In this document: in pieces, positions 1-8,622 of the stretch
Numbering within the stretch: position 1 is the first letter of the stretch
Layout: each line of letters opens with the position of its first letter
Assembly: GCA_963814985.1 (NCBI GenBank)
Contig: CAWFFV010000034.1
Span: 248,001 to 312,000 of the forward strand
Direction: 5' to 3'
Length of the DNA: 64,000 bases
DNA from: CAWFFV01 sp963814985
GTDB taxonomy: Bacteria; Chloroflexota; Ktedonobacteria; Ktedonobacterales; Ktedonobacteraceae
Notes under the pieces: model-generated
The model's input: only the letters and a program-made list of their open reading frames with translations
Told to the model about the DNA's origin: nothing
Databases searched by the model: none
Position numbers and translations under genes: made by a program

Positions 1-2
1 TT

Positions 3-578
3 GGTACGTTGATAGCGGTGATACCGGCTGGTAATCAGGCTGGTGCGAGCGGGGGCTTCAATATATTGAAGCCACTTATGGATATTGTGAACACCAAAGG
101 TAATAATACTGCTGGTTTGATTGCAGCACAGGCGGCAACAGCAACGGCTGTGACTCAGGATGGTTACGACCCGGGTGCAAAAGTCTATCCAGGAGTTCCT
201 GCGGCCCCTCCAGGATCGGGTGGTGGTGGACTCAACCGTTTCTTTTATGGACAGTGTACCTATTGGGCGAACATGCGGTATCACGCGTTGACCGGTGTAT
301 GGGTTCCCTGGCTTGGAAATGCTAACCAGTGGTACGCTGGCGCTCTGAACTATGGATGGAATACATCAACAGCTCCTAAATTGCATTCAATTATCGTTTT
401 GCAAGCAGGCGTGCAGGGAGCTGGTTATTATGGTCACGTGGCTATTGTTGAGCAAATCAATTCTGATGGAAGCGTGGTTACGAGCGATTATAACTGGGCA
501 GGAAACTGGGCAGTAGAGACGTTTGTGACTTTCCGTCCAGGCTCTGGTGTGGATTTTGTGTGGGCACCAGGATTTTAA
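3..578 (+). CDS. CHAP-domain cell-wall amidase/peptidase, 5' partial
   Basis: The frame is open from the window edge, so the true start lies upstream; the first possible internal start is a TTG at 9. The last ~110 residues form a CHAP (NlpC/P60-like) domain. The catalytic cysteine is in GQCTYWA (about residue 83 counted from the TTG) and the histidine in GHVAIVE (about 143), and the order Cys then His fits the family. CHAP enzymes cleave peptidoglycan amide bonds outside the cell. A Pro/Gly-rich linker (PPGSGGGG) precedes the domain, as is usual in secreted wall hydrolases. The signal peptide, if any, is outside the window. A hairpin terminator follows directly. Confidence 0.8.
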   Translation, partial: GTLIAVIPAGNQAGASGGFNILKPLMDIVNTKGNNTAGLIAAQAATATAVTQDGYDPGAKVYPGVPAAPPGSGGGGLNRFFYGQCTYWANMRYHALTGVWVPWLGNANQWYAGALNYGWNTSTAPKLHSIIVLQAGVQGAGYYGHVAIVEQINSDGSVVTSDYNWAGNWAVETFVTFRPGSGVDFVWAPGF

Positions 579-593
579 CAGGCAAGCAGGAGA

Positions 594-620
594 AGAGGGG
601 TAGGCTGGCCTACCCTCTCT
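594..620. terminator. Hairpin terminator between convergent genes
   Basis: An inverted repeat (AGAGGGGTAGGC / GCCTACCCTCTCT, 2-nt loop) is followed by a T-rich run on the + strand. It lies between the CHAP gene and the oppositely oriented DUF5522 gene and could serve both. Confidence 0.75.
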
Positions 621-950
621 TTATTTTTGGCTTTCCCATTGTTCCAACAAAAAACGGTAATGCTCGATCATAGCCTGATGAACAGGCCTTTTTTCCTCCG
701 TACACTCCTGGATTTGTTGCTCATGGTCATGCAGGAGTACTCGTGCAGTGGCCACTGCTTTGGGTGATACCCGCATACGTCGCGCATATTTGCGTAGTGC
801 TGGTTGCCAGGTTGGCTGGTTGCGCCAGTTGATATATGGACAGTTGCGACATTGATTTGCACAGCAGTATCCCCGGCGTAGAAGAAATCCGCGTGTTGCA
901 ATGTAGAGTCCTTGTTCGGTAATTTCCCAATCATCCTCATCTGAAGGCAT
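621..950 (-). CDS. DUF5522-like small cysteine-motif protein
   Basis: A 109-residue protein whose N-terminal third carries RRGYCCANQCRNCPY, the conserved cysteine signature of DUF5522 proteins (RGyCCgxxCRHCPY), which probably binds metal. The biochemical role of the family is unknown. The C-terminal half is basic and helical with no recognisable domain. An AGGAGG-like site lies upstream of the ATG at 950. The gene is monocistronic and converges on the CHAP gene. Confidence 0.7.
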   Translation of the reverse strand: MPSDEDDWEITEQGLYIATRGFLLRRGYCCANQCRNCPYINWRNQPTWQPALRKYARRMRVSPKAVATARVLLHDHEQQIQECTEEKRPVHQAMIEHYRFLLEQWESQK

Positions 951-1064
951 CTATGATATGTTCCTCCTAATTGGCATATATCCTGTAAGTTTAACCAATC
1001 CGATTACAAACGGGCAAGTGCTGATGGATGCAGACTCTGGTAAGCCAGTGTTCAGCGTGCTAGT

Positions 1065-2027
1065 ATGAGGGAAAAGTGTTGCAGTTCCACTATGGAAAGA
1101 AAGTGGTTGGGAATGGAAAACATCGAGCAGCGTATTAGTACCATACGCAATGATCGTGAGCATGGATCACGCTGGCTGGTACGGCAGTCTATCCTCCTCT
1201 TGCAAGATATTGCGCTGGGACATATGGGGTCGCAGGATGAACAGATGCGTTTGCTCTATACCAGCGCGCAACAGTTAGCCCAGGCTCGTCCTGCAATGGC
1301 AGCTATCTCTAGCGCCGTTGGGCAGATTATGGGTGTGCAAGGTGGGCCTGCCGCAATCGCCCAGGCCGCAGCCCGTCTTTTGGAAGAATATGATACTGCA
1401 ACAGAACGCATTGCGTCCTATGCAAAGCCTTACCTGTTCGGTCAACTGATGACCTGTAGTCTCTCGGGCACTGTACTGGAGGTACTGGTTGCCTGCCGTG
1501 AGTTTATTCAGCATCTGGTTGTACTGGAGGGACGTCCACGTTACGAGGGACGCGAGATGGCACGGATATTGAGTCAACGGGCTTTTGCTGTTACTCTAAT
1601 CACAGATGCGCAGGCTGCTGTTTTTCTCCCACTCTGTGATGGGATAGTCGTCGGAGCGGATAGCATACTGGCGACTGGTGGTATTCTAAATAAAGCAGGT
1701 ACGGCTTTACTTGCCTGGGCGGCACATGGATATAACAAACCTTTCTATGTGTTGAGTGAGACATTAAAAATCTCGGCGCAGGGATGGTCTGACAAAGATG
1801 CTGCCCTTGCTAATCTGGCTCTATTGGAAGAAAAAGAAGGGGAAGAGGTACTGGAACAAGCTATACCAGGAGTGACTGCACGCAATTTTTATTTTGACCA
1901 TACTCCGTATAAACTGATTAGTAAGGTGATTACTGAATGTGGGATGTTAGAGAGGCGAGAAATTCGGAAGATTGCAGCGAGAGCCAGAGAAAATCAGCGG
2001 CTATTGGCTAGAGGATATGTTTCATAG
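1065..2027 (+). CDS. eIF2B alpha/beta/delta-like (MtnA-superfamily) protein
   Basis: The protein has the sugar-phosphate-isomerase-like fold shared by eIF2B subunits, ribose-1,5-bisphosphate isomerase and MtnA. The N-terminal ~130 residues are helical, beginning with IRNDREHGSRWLVRQ. The C-terminal lobe carries GADSILATGGILNKAGT followed by NKPFYVLSETLKIS, the best-conserved block of the family. Bacterial members usually isomerise a phosphorylated sugar, but the substrate cannot be read from sequence and the match is closer to eIF2B-like than to MtnA. ATG codons at 1065, 1092 and 1113 are all possible starts; homology begins just after 1113. The gene stands alone and a hairpin follows it. Confidence 0.7.
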   Translation: MREKCCSSTMERKWLGMENIEQRISTIRNDREHGSRWLVRQSILLLQDIALGHMGSQDEQMRLLYTSAQQLAQARPAMAAISSAVGQIMGVQGGPAAIAQAAARLLEEYDTATERIASYAKPYLFGQLMTCSLSGTVLEVLVACREFIQHLVVLEGRPRYEGREMARILSQRAFAVTLITDAQAAVFLPLCDGIVVGADSILATGGILNKAGTALLAWAAHGYNKPFYVLSETLKISAQGWSDKDAALANLALLEEKEGEEVLEQAIPGVTARNFYFDHTPYKLISKVITECGMLERREIRKIAARARENQRLLARGYVS

Positions 2028-2031
2028 TACC

Positions 2032-2069
2032 CCAACATGTCCTATTCATTTGGTAAAAGGGCATGTTGG
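2032..2069. terminator. Hairpin after the eIF2B-like gene
   Basis: A 12-bp stem (CCAACATGTCCT pairing with AGGGCATGTTGG, one G-T) begins a few bases after the stop codon. It lacks a strong T run, so termination is likely but not certain. Confidence 0.5.
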
Positions 2070-2145
2070 CGGTATTCTGACATGGTAGGGGCTGTTATTT
2101 TGATACTTGTGGAAAAGCGGGGCATGTGAGTAGAAGGAGAGCACT

Positions 2146-3546
2146 ATGGAAATCAATCAAAAGCAGCAACATTATCAGTTAGATAGCAGGCAGAGTGGAG
2201 CAATAGAACTGCCGGCAAGCAATGAAACTGACGAGAGCCAGGAGAAAAAGGAGGTGGTCCCTGGCGTTCCTGTGATACGCAGTAATACACCAAGACCTCT
2301 TTCTTTTGAGGCCATGCTCTCCACTGATGAGCATTCGCAGAGAGAACAACAGGGAGAGGCGCTAATCTGGCCGACCTTTCCAGAAAAGGCTCCATCTGCT
2401 CCGCCATTGCCGGAGGAGTTGGGTGGACGTGAGGAAGAGAACAGGGTGGTTTCGTTTTCCAGTGAAGCAGAATCATCTGCTGAGGAACCACAAGAATTTA
2501 TCTGGCTTTTCGAGTATGGATTGGAAATGGATAGTACCCTCCTCAATAGTTCCGAGCGCCTTGAAGGTCTCGCGCTGTGCTATGGGCCTGCCGTGTTGAG
2601 AGGGTACAGTCTGATGTTTATGAGCGTTGAGACCAATAATGGCGAAAGAAGGACCATTACAACGATTGTTCCTGGCTCTGAGTCTGATGCTGAGGTCTGG
2701 GGCGTGCTGTATCGCATTCCGCGTCGCTTGACTGAGCATATGAGTGACGAACCATCTGTACTGGATATTGCCCATGCTGTTGAAATATCACAAAATATCT
2801 TTAGCCCTGTTCGCACTATTGTACGAGAAATATATCGTAACCGCGATATTACCTGTATAACCTATATTATGGCTGACTCCGCACGGCAAAAGTTCCATCC
2901 TCTTTCTCTAGAGCAAGGGGGAGAGGCCATGTTTTTCTTGCAGCACCTTGCTGCCATCGCCAGGAAGCAGAAGTTACCGGACAGATATCTGAGTAGATAT
3001 ATGATCCATACTGCCGTGGGTGATAGTGAGCAAACTCTGCCGGCTGAACAGAATACCGATCCTCTCACACTTCTAAAAGAAAAAAGTCCCGTGTCGTCGG
3101 AGATAGGTGCTATGCCAAAGTCTTTAGCGAACCCTCATACGAGTCGCTGGCTGAGCGCATTCGCTATTTATCTTTTCTGTGTACTGCTGCTGCTGCTCAC
3201 ATTTGCCGTGTTACAAGGGCTTGGTTTTGGAAATATGATGCTCACGGACAACTTTATGCCTCTGGGTGTACCGTGGCAGGAACTGGTGTATGGTCTGCTT
3301 GGAGGCTGTGCTAGCAGCATTATTACACTGGGGCGATCTCGCTCAATCAATCCACCTGTTTTTGTGATCATCACCTGGTTTACTCGTCCATATATTGGTG
3401 TTGTGCTGGCTATCCTTGTTTATCTCTTTTTGAATAGCGGTTTCTTTGTATTCAGTAGTAGTGTGGGAGTACATAGCAGGGTGTTCCTGCTGGCTGGAGT
3501 GCTGGCTGGTTTATGTGAAAGTTGGTTTTTCGTGCGACGAAGATAA
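2146..3546 (+). CDS. GGCT-like cytosolic domain fused to a C-terminal membrane domain
   Basis: A 466-residue protein of unknown function. Residues 1-120 are acidic and low in complexity. Residues ~122-200 resemble the gamma-glutamylcyclotransferase-like (AIG2/GGCT) fold: FEYGLEMD takes the place of the family's YGSNM, followed by LRGYSLMF and then VWGVLYRI. Residues ~330-460 contain about four hydrophobic helices with the charged end RRR. The GGCT-like part would face the cytoplasm. Whether it keeps cyclotransferase activity is unclear because the canonical Ser-Asn of the YGSN loop is absent. The ATG at 2146 has GAAGGAGAGC just upstream. No operon partner is seen. Confidence 0.55.
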   Translation: MEINQKQQHYQLDSRQSGAIELPASNETDESQEKKEVVPGVPVIRSNTPRPLSFEAMLSTDEHSQREQQGEALIWPTFPEKAPSAPPLPEELGGREEENRVVSFSSEAESSAEEPQEFIWLFEYGLEMDSTLLNSSERLEGLALCYGPAVLRGYSLMFMSVETNNGERRTITTIVPGSESDAEVWGVLYRIPRRLTEHMSDEPSVLDIAHAVEISQNIFSPVRTIVREIYRNRDITCITYIMADSARQKFHPLSLEQGGEAMFFLQHLAAIARKQKLPDRYLSRYMIHTAVGDSEQTLPAEQNTDPLTLLKEKSPVSSEIGAMPKSLANPHTSRWLSAFAIYLFCVLLLLLTFAVLQGLGFGNMMLTDNFMPLGVPWQELVYGLLGGCASSIITLGRSRSINPPVFVIITWFTRPYIGVVLAILVYLFLNSGFFVFSSSVGVHSRVFLLAGVLAGLCESWFFVRRR

Positions 3547-3664
3547 GAAGCATGCGGTCATGAATTGTTGACTTGTGTAGCGTTCTGGTACCGTGTACAA
3601 TGAAGGTGGAAGACATCTTCAGTACCATTCTGTCGTTGTTAGCTAGCAAGTCGGAGGAAATTCT

Positions 3665-3958
3665 ATGCCGACCTATATTAGCCTGGTGAACCTCACGGAG
3701 CAAGGCGTGAGGGAAGCGAAGAATGCCCCTGAACGTCTGAGAGCTTTTGATGCGGCTCTGAAAGAGGCTGGAGGAAGACTGGTAGGCTTCTATTTGGTGA
3801 TGGGTCAATATGACTATATTGTGGTTACCGAAGCCCCCGATGATCAGACTGCTGCCCGTCTCATCCTGGGTACGATTGCGCAAGGGAGTATGCGTACCCA
3901 GACAATGCGTGCTTTTCCACGGGAGGAATTTGAGCATATTGCCCAGGGATTGCGTTAG
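3665..3958 (+). CDS. GYD-domain protein
   Basis: A 97-residue protein spanning a complete GYD domain (named for its Gly-Tyr-Asp motif), a ferredoxin-like alpha/beta fold of unknown biochemical role. Conserved points are YISLVNLTEQG near the N terminus, GFYLVMGQYDYIVV in the centre (the GQYDY core) and RTQTMRAF near the C terminus. Start ATG 3665 has TCGGAGGAAA upstream. A 56-bp perfect palindrome closes the unit. Confidence 0.85.
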   Translation: MPTYISLVNLTEQGVREAKNAPERLRAFDAALKEAGGRLVGFYLVMGQYDYIVVTEAPDDQTAARLILGTIAQGSMRTQTMRAFPREEFEHIAQGLR

Positions 3959-3969
3959 CGTATTGCTGA

Positions 3970-4025
3970 ATCAGAGAAAAAGCGCTCCATAGCCAGGCCT
4001 GGCTATGGAGCGCTTTTTCTCTGAT
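3970..4025. terminator. Perfect 56-bp palindrome, bidirectional terminator
   Basis: Twenty-eight bases (starting ATCAGAGAAAAAGCGCTCCA) are repeated exactly in inverse with no loop spacer, between two convergent genes. Each arm ends in a run of A or T, so it works as an intrinsic terminator in both directions. Confidence 0.9.
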
Positions 4026-4034
4026 TTACATCCG

Positions 4035-5120
4035 CTAAAAAGTGTCGGTATTGAAAATGGCCCGCACGATACGTTGAGGATCATGACGTGCTAAGGTATC
4101 GTCCTCTAAGTTTAAGTGCTCAACGACAAGATTTGGTACCAGACGAGTGAGACGCGAACGATCTACAAGAACTGGTTCACTTCCCTCCTGCGCATATTTT
4201 TTCAGGACGTCTAAAGGATAAGAGCCATCGTTTAAAAGAACTCGATCAACACGTGCCCCCAGATAACGGTGGATTTCGTTGACGAAATCTGAGGCTTTAT
4301 ACCCGTCGGTCTCCCCATGCTTGGTCATTAAATTACAGATATATACTTTCTCGGCATCGGATTCGCGTACCGCACGTGCGATGTCGCGTACAAGCAGGTT
4401 GGGAAGAAGGCTGGTGTAAAGGTCGCCAGGTCCGATGATGATGGTGTCGGCGCGCCGTATGGCCCGTAGCGCCTGTGGGCAGGGAGAGGCATCCTCAGGC
4501 GTAAGGCGCAAACGCTTGATAGGAGAAAGAGGTCCCGGGTGGTTTTTTCCACGGGTGTCAATGTCGGTCTCCCCACAAATGGTGGTCCCGTCTTCCAGAT
4601 CAGCACAAATGGAGGTCTGGGCCAGTGTGACCGGTAGAACATTGCCAGCTGTGTTGAGGAGTTCCTGAGCATCTTCGATGGCGAGCAGGAGGTCATCATG
4701 GTTGATGTCCTGCAACCCTTTCAGGATGAGGTTGCCAAGACTATGTCCGCCTACTCCTTGTCCATGGTCATTCTCCTCTGACCGTTCAAAGCGATGCATG
4801 AAGATTTCACGCCATAAAGCGCCGTTGCGTGCAAGTGCCACCAGAGACATGCGCAGATCTCCCAGTGGCAACTGACGGCGGAATTCATCCATGAGTCGGC
4901 GAGAACTCCCGCCGCTATCTGACATGGTTACAATAGCCGTGATGTTAAATGAATGCTTTTTCAGGTGGGAAAGAACGGAAAAGGTTCCTGAGCCTCCACC
5001 AATAGTTACAACGCGGCTTCCTGCGAAGCGGTCTCCAGTTCGGTGATTTCCTTGCACAGTGTGCCTCCTGCGGCTGATTTCAGGGTCGGCGTCCACCAGA
5101 CGTTCCTTGTCAGAATGCAT
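4035..5120 (-). CDS. yvcK: YvcK/CofD-like UDP-GlcNAc-binding regulator
   Basis: About 361 residues. A CofD-like fold starts with VVTIGGGSGTFSVL, then MSDSGGSSRRL and LPLGDLRMSLVAL, and later the nucleotide-site motif TIIIGPGDLYTSLLPNLLV. YvcK (gluconeogenesis factor) proteins bind UDP-sugars and are needed for normal cell-wall synthesis and morphology on gluconeogenic carbon. Start ATG 5120 is preferred over the upstream in-frame codon at 5177 because AGGAGAAG sits in front of it and the extra 19 residues are a hydrophobic stretch not seen in the family. In Firmicutes and Chloroflexi the gene usually sits with rapZ and whiA; here neither neighbour is present. Confidence 0.9.
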   Translation of the reverse strand: MHSDKERLVDADPEISRRRHTVQGNHRTGDRFAGSRVVTIGGGSGTFSVLSHLKKHSFNITAIVTMSDSGGSSRRLMDEFRRQLPLGDLRMSLVALARNGALWREIFMHRFERSEENDHGQGVGGHSLGNLILKGLQDINHDDLLLAIEDAQELLNTAGNVLPVTLAQTSICADLEDGTTICGETDIDTRGKNHPGPLSPIKRLRLTPEDASPCPQALRAIRRADTIIIGPGDLYTSLLPNLLVRDIARAVRESDAEKVYICNLMTKHGETDGYKASDFVNEIHRYLGARVDRVLLNDGSYPLDVLKKYAQEGSEPVLVDRSRLTRLVPNLVVEHLNLEDDTLARHDPQRIVRAIFNTDTF

Positions 5121-5529
5121 ATTGTTACTACTTCTCCTAACAAACAAAAGCCAAGAAGATAGAAATGCTATTACCACAAAGTGTATGCTCAGTATATACT
5201 ACCTGCTACGATAGAAATTCCCTTTTACCCGCAGAGATGGTTTTATGCTATCTTTCCGTCAACAGTCTATCACAGCACTATATGTCCTGCAAGGAAGATA
5301 TGTCCTGTAAGTCATGTCTTCTTGTGTAAAAGCGACGTTTGCGGTATACTGTGTGTAACGGGAAATCTCTCTTCCACTTTGTGGGCGCGGTGGCAGAGAC
5401 CAAAGATGTCCCGTTTATTTTTTACTATAATTGTTGTATCGACAGCAAGGCTTTCCACATGAAGGGCTATGCCTCCTCAAGGTGATGTGCTATAATTGTG
5501 TGCATATTTTTATATGGAGGAAAGCGCTC
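5121..5529. other. Divergent intergenic region, yvcK / TPR gene
   Basis: About 400 bases with no convincing gene. It must hold the promoters of both divergent genes. A consensus -10 hexamer TATAAT at 5491-5496 lies about 35 bases before the ATG of the TPR gene. The 93-residue + strand reading frame at 5181-5462 has no recognisable domain or ribosome site. Confidence 0.5.
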
Positions 5530-6670
5530 ATGATCACCAAATCCAAATACGGATACACAGAAATTGCTCTATCGGTCTCGCTTGTTACTGGAGGAAGGAC
5601 GACACGATGCGGCTCTGTTAGTGCTTGAAACGATCCGTACGGAAAATGAAAAGCAGCAACGAGATGTCGCTTATTTGTTGGGATGGTGCTATATTCAGCA
5701 CAAACAATGGGAGGATGCTATTCGTGTTCTCTCTCCCTTGCTTGAGCATGTAGAGGAAGAGCAGGAAACCTCCCTGGAGCGTGAACGCCTGGCACTCTAT
5801 CTTCTGCGTCTGGGAGAAGCAGCGGTCAACCTTGCCCACTATGAAGATGCTTCGATGCATTTTACTCTTTGTCTGAAAGTCCTTCACGATCGGCGTATTC
5901 ATCTGCCGGTCGTACGTATTAAAGCACGTTATTCGCTGGCAATGACCTGTATTATGAGGGGATTATATATTGCTGCCATACAGCATTATGAAGAGGCTCT
6001 ACGTCTTTGTAAGCACTATAATGAAGAGTCAGAACTCGCAAATATCTATCATGGATTATGTGACAGTTATCGCCATGTTGGAGATTTTGTAAAAGCTCTT
6101 ATTGCTGGAGAAGAAGCTTTACATCTCTATGAGAAGAAGATGGATCGTCCGTTGGAGGCACGGATGCACAATATGTTGGGGCGTATTCATTTTCTCTTAG
6201 GCAATTTCAGAGAGGCGTCTGATCACTATACGGAGTCGCTGGCTATGGCTACCAGCTTCAATGGTCCAACGATGGCTATGTTGAATTGTGCCGCATTAGC
6301 TGACCTGCGTCTGGCGGAGGGACGCCTGGAAGAGGCGAAACGTTATTGCCAGCTTGCTCTGGATACGATGGAACGTACGACGGATACCCATATGCGTGGC
6401 CTGACCTATCATGCGGTAGGTAGGGTGACCTACGAAGAAGCTCGACGCTCAGAGGAGAGTACACAACGGCGCAGGCTGATGGAAGAGGCTGTCGAGTGGT
6501 TGGAAAAGGCCAATGCGCAGCTCACATTGACACAAGCGTATGCGGATATGGCAGAGGTATATGGTCGTTTGGCTCAGGTACTGGAAGATTTGGGACGAGT
6601 GGAAGAGGCTATCTGCTGTTGGCGTTCTGGCTATGAGGTATTATCTCATAGTGGAGGAGAGTCGAAGTAA
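5530..6670 (+). CDS. TPR-repeat protein, apparent frameshift near the N terminus
   Basis: The long frame (5564-6670, about 368 residues) consists of tandem tetratricopeptide repeats, for example ALLVLETIRTENEK, AAIQHYEEALRLCKHY, KALIAGEEALHLYEK and EASDHYTESLAMA. It resembles helical scaffolds used in regulators and STAND proteins; the partner is unknown. The best start is ATG 5530 behind TATGGAGGAAAGCGCTC, but that frame closes at 5628. A one-base shift around 5564 joins MITKSKYGYTEIAL directly to YRSRLLLEEGRHDAAL, giving a natural first TPR helix. The alternative is a TTG start at 5564 with no ribosome site. Confidence 0.7.
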
Positions 6671-6689
6671 GAAAGGCATTTTCTTTCAC

Positions 6690-6735
6690 TCCCTGGGTAC
6701 CCTCACCACCTGCGGTGGCTTGTTCTCGTTTTGTG
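6690..6735 (+). repeat. Repeat module A, copy 1
   Basis: A short palindromic module with core CCACCTGCGGTGG (6706-6718) between CTGGGTACCCTC and CTTGTTCTCG. It matches the other A copies near 7650, 24171, 37987, 49338 and 49395. Confidence 0.7.
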
Positions 6736-6789
6736 TGGGGTTTGAGAGGGTGCGCCGCGCCTTCTGCCAAACCCCACACAAAACGAGAA
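6723..6789. terminator. Long hairpin next to module A, possible terminator
   Basis: A 22-bp perfect stem (TTCTCGTTTTGTGTGGGGTT with two more bases, and its inverse at 6768-6789) encloses a GC-rich tip GTGCGCCGCGCC. It overlaps module A and lies between convergent genes, where it can act as a bidirectional terminator. Confidence 0.65.
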
Positions 6790-6799
6790 CGCAGCGCTT

Positions 6800-7630
6800 C
6801 TATTCTGGTTTGAGGCGTATTAACATTATTGCCAGCCACAGCACCCACAGAGCGAATAGTAAAATAGCTGGTGAGGTCAGTGCTGCCTGACCTTCTGTGG
6901 TGGTACTGGCTACGGCACTTCCGCTGAGAAGAGCTGCAACTGCAAGTGCCGTATATCCAAAGGCTACCCATATCATCGGCCAGAGGTTACGACCACTTCT
7001 GGTAATAAGCGCTCCAAAGAAGAGAGTTGCCAGGGCAAGTAAACCAATTCCAGCCGTATTGGTGGCGATGGAGAATATGCTGGCAAGCAGGGGAAAACTG
7101 CCAGGTATGGCTGTACTTGCCGTGAAGCCATTGCTAACGAACAAGAGGTACAATGTACTTCCTATTGTTCCCACCAGAGTGAGAATCAGGCCAAGGAGTC
7201 CTGACCATGCCGCTATCACTGCAAATCCCTTGCCACGCCAGGCGTAAGGAGGCATCCCGTCAGTTTCCTCTTGCTCTTCATCTTCAATGTCTCTGGAAGT
7301 GCTCTCCTCTTGTTCCTCTGCCATCTGCTCCTGCTGTCCTATGATCTCCTGGGCAACGATGATGCGAAAGAGACTAAAAGGGAGTGTCAGCAAAAGTGCA
7401 AAAGCGCTTATAAGCAGCGCCCGGTAGCCGATGAACTGTACGCTGTGATTGCTAATCCAGATGAGATAAGCGCTAAAGTGCCCTGTCCCTATTGCATTGA
7501 GAGCATTTCCATAGCCCAGGGGAGTCAGTAGAAACCATTGATAGAGTGGTACTCCCACTAAGAAGAGCAATGCACTACCTGTATAGTAGTTTCCATTGCG
7601 TTGTAAGCGTGCTAATAAAGTACGTTTCAT
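6800..7630 (-). CDS. Multispanning membrane protein, unknown function
   Basis: About 276 residues with roughly six hydrophobic helices: two near the N terminus (YYTGSALLFLVGVPLYQW and IGYRALLISAFALLLTLPFS), an acidic cytosolic loop (EEQEESTSRDIEDEEQEETD), then four more helices. No family was recognised. Start ATG 7630 (MKRTLLARLQ) is chosen because the frame upstream to 7795 runs through repeat module A and its hairpin and is not protein-like. The gene converges on the TPR gene and is followed upstream by the PsiE-like gene on the same strand. Confidence 0.6.
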   Translation of the reverse strand: MKRTLLARLQRNGNYYTGSALLFLVGVPLYQWFLLTPLGYGNALNAIGTGHFSAYLIWISNHSVQFIGYRALLISAFALLLTLPFSLFRIIVAQEIIGQQEQMAEEQEESTSRDIEDEEQEETDGMPPYAWRGKGFAVIAAWSGLLGLILTLVGTIGSTLYLLFVSNGFTASTAIPGSFPLLASIFSIATNTAGIGLLALATLFFGALITRSGRNLWPMIWVAFGYTALAVAALLSGSAVASTTTEGQAALTSPAILLFALWVLWLAIMLIRLKPE

Positions 7631-7648
7631 CACGAAATACCTTTTGCT

Positions 7649-7734
7649 GTAACTACTCTGGTCTCCTCGCCACCTGTGGTGACTTGCTCTCGTTGTGTTG
7701 TTGGTGGCGCAACCTCTGCCACCAACAACACAAC
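7649..7734. repeat. Module A copy 2 with long hairpin
   Basis: TAACTACTCTGGTCTCCTCG leads into the core CCACCTGTGGTGA. It is followed by a 17-bp perfect stem (GTTGTGTTGTTGGTGGC, 7692-7708, and its inverse at 7718-7734) with a 9-base loop. It lies directly upstream of the membrane protein start at 7630, so it may lie in the leader of that gene. Confidence 0.7.
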
Positions 7735-7804
7735 GCTCTTTATAGAGTATCCCAGAAAAACGCCTGCTCGTCAAAATTTTTGCTGCAATACCCATAGATG
7801 AGTT

Positions 7805-8386
7805 CTAGCTGTCAGAGCCGATCTCAGACATGTTTCCTATTAATTTGAGTGTAATACCGAAAACAAGGACAACAGCGGCATGAACACCTAATTCGATCAT
7901 GGTGTTATTAAAGTTATCTGTATGTCCGATAGCGAGTTTAGCGCTAATTGTGAGAATGCCTCGTGTGGCTGAGATGATACCAATAAAAAGAAACGGACGT
8001 AGTGAAGTAGTATGGACTTTGAGGTAGTGAATAATGGTTCCCAGTATCTCTGTGATGATAAGCACAAGCAAGAGATTGGAGATCAGTGTGGTGGTGGCGT
8101 CTACAATGGCAGAAGGCTTTTCAGCCGTTTGTATGGTTGATATTTGAGCGATGGTTATAGCAAAATCCCAAATGCTGTAACCCAGGATGAAGAGTGATCC
8201 CAGTAGGAAACAGGTGCCTACAATAGCATAAATGAGAGTGTCACCTTGATCCAGTAATTTGCCTAAAAATACGGCGAAATGGTCTTTAGGTTCGTGGTTG
8301 TTTGTGTCAGGTGTGCTATCACCCTTCTCAGAGGGTTGTAGTATGTTGCTATCTTGCTCATCCACACTCATGTTGTAGTCTGCCAT
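7805..8386 (-). CDS. PsiE-like membrane protein
   Basis: About 193 residues. An acidic N terminus of ~45 residues is followed by four hydrophobic helices. The conserved block LVLIITEILGTIIHYLKV, then SLRPFLFIGIISATRGIL, matches the phosphate-starvation-inducible PsiE family (PF06146), inner-membrane proteins of uncertain function. Start ATG 8386 (MADYNMSVDE) is chosen over 8419 because AAGGAGATCCTCGT precedes it. Confidence 0.75.
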   Translation of the reverse strand: MADYNMSVDEQDSNILQPSEKGDSTPDTNNHEPKDHFAVFLGKLLDQGDTLIYAIVGTCFLLGSLFILGYSIWDFAITIAQISTIQTAEKPSAIVDATTTLISNLLLVLIITEILGTIIHYLKVHTTSLRPFLFIGIISATRGILTISAKLAIGHTDNFNNTMIELGVHAAVVLVFGITLKLIGNMSEIGSDS

Positions 8387-8622
8387 ACGAGGATCTCCTT
8401 TACTCTGGAGAGATGTCAATGATTGTGAACAAGAACAAACTAATCAGGATTGGTTAGAAACTGAAAATTTAAGTCCCTGGTCAGGGATACTTGCTTATGT
8501 TGCATACTTTGTCATATTCAGAGTTACTTATGCAACTGGTCAGACATGAACATATGGGGATAAATTGCTGTACAATAAGATGTCCAGGTTGAAGAGGCTG
8601 AGTAACTTTTGGAGGATTTTAT

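Noticed and set aside
5181..5462. 93-codon frame in the yvcK-TPR spacer
   Set aside because: No domain, no ribosome site, and it sits where both promoters are needed.
7631..7795. N-terminal extension of the membrane protein ending at 6800
   Set aside because: It reads through module A and its hairpin; ATG 7630 gives a normal membrane-protein N terminus.
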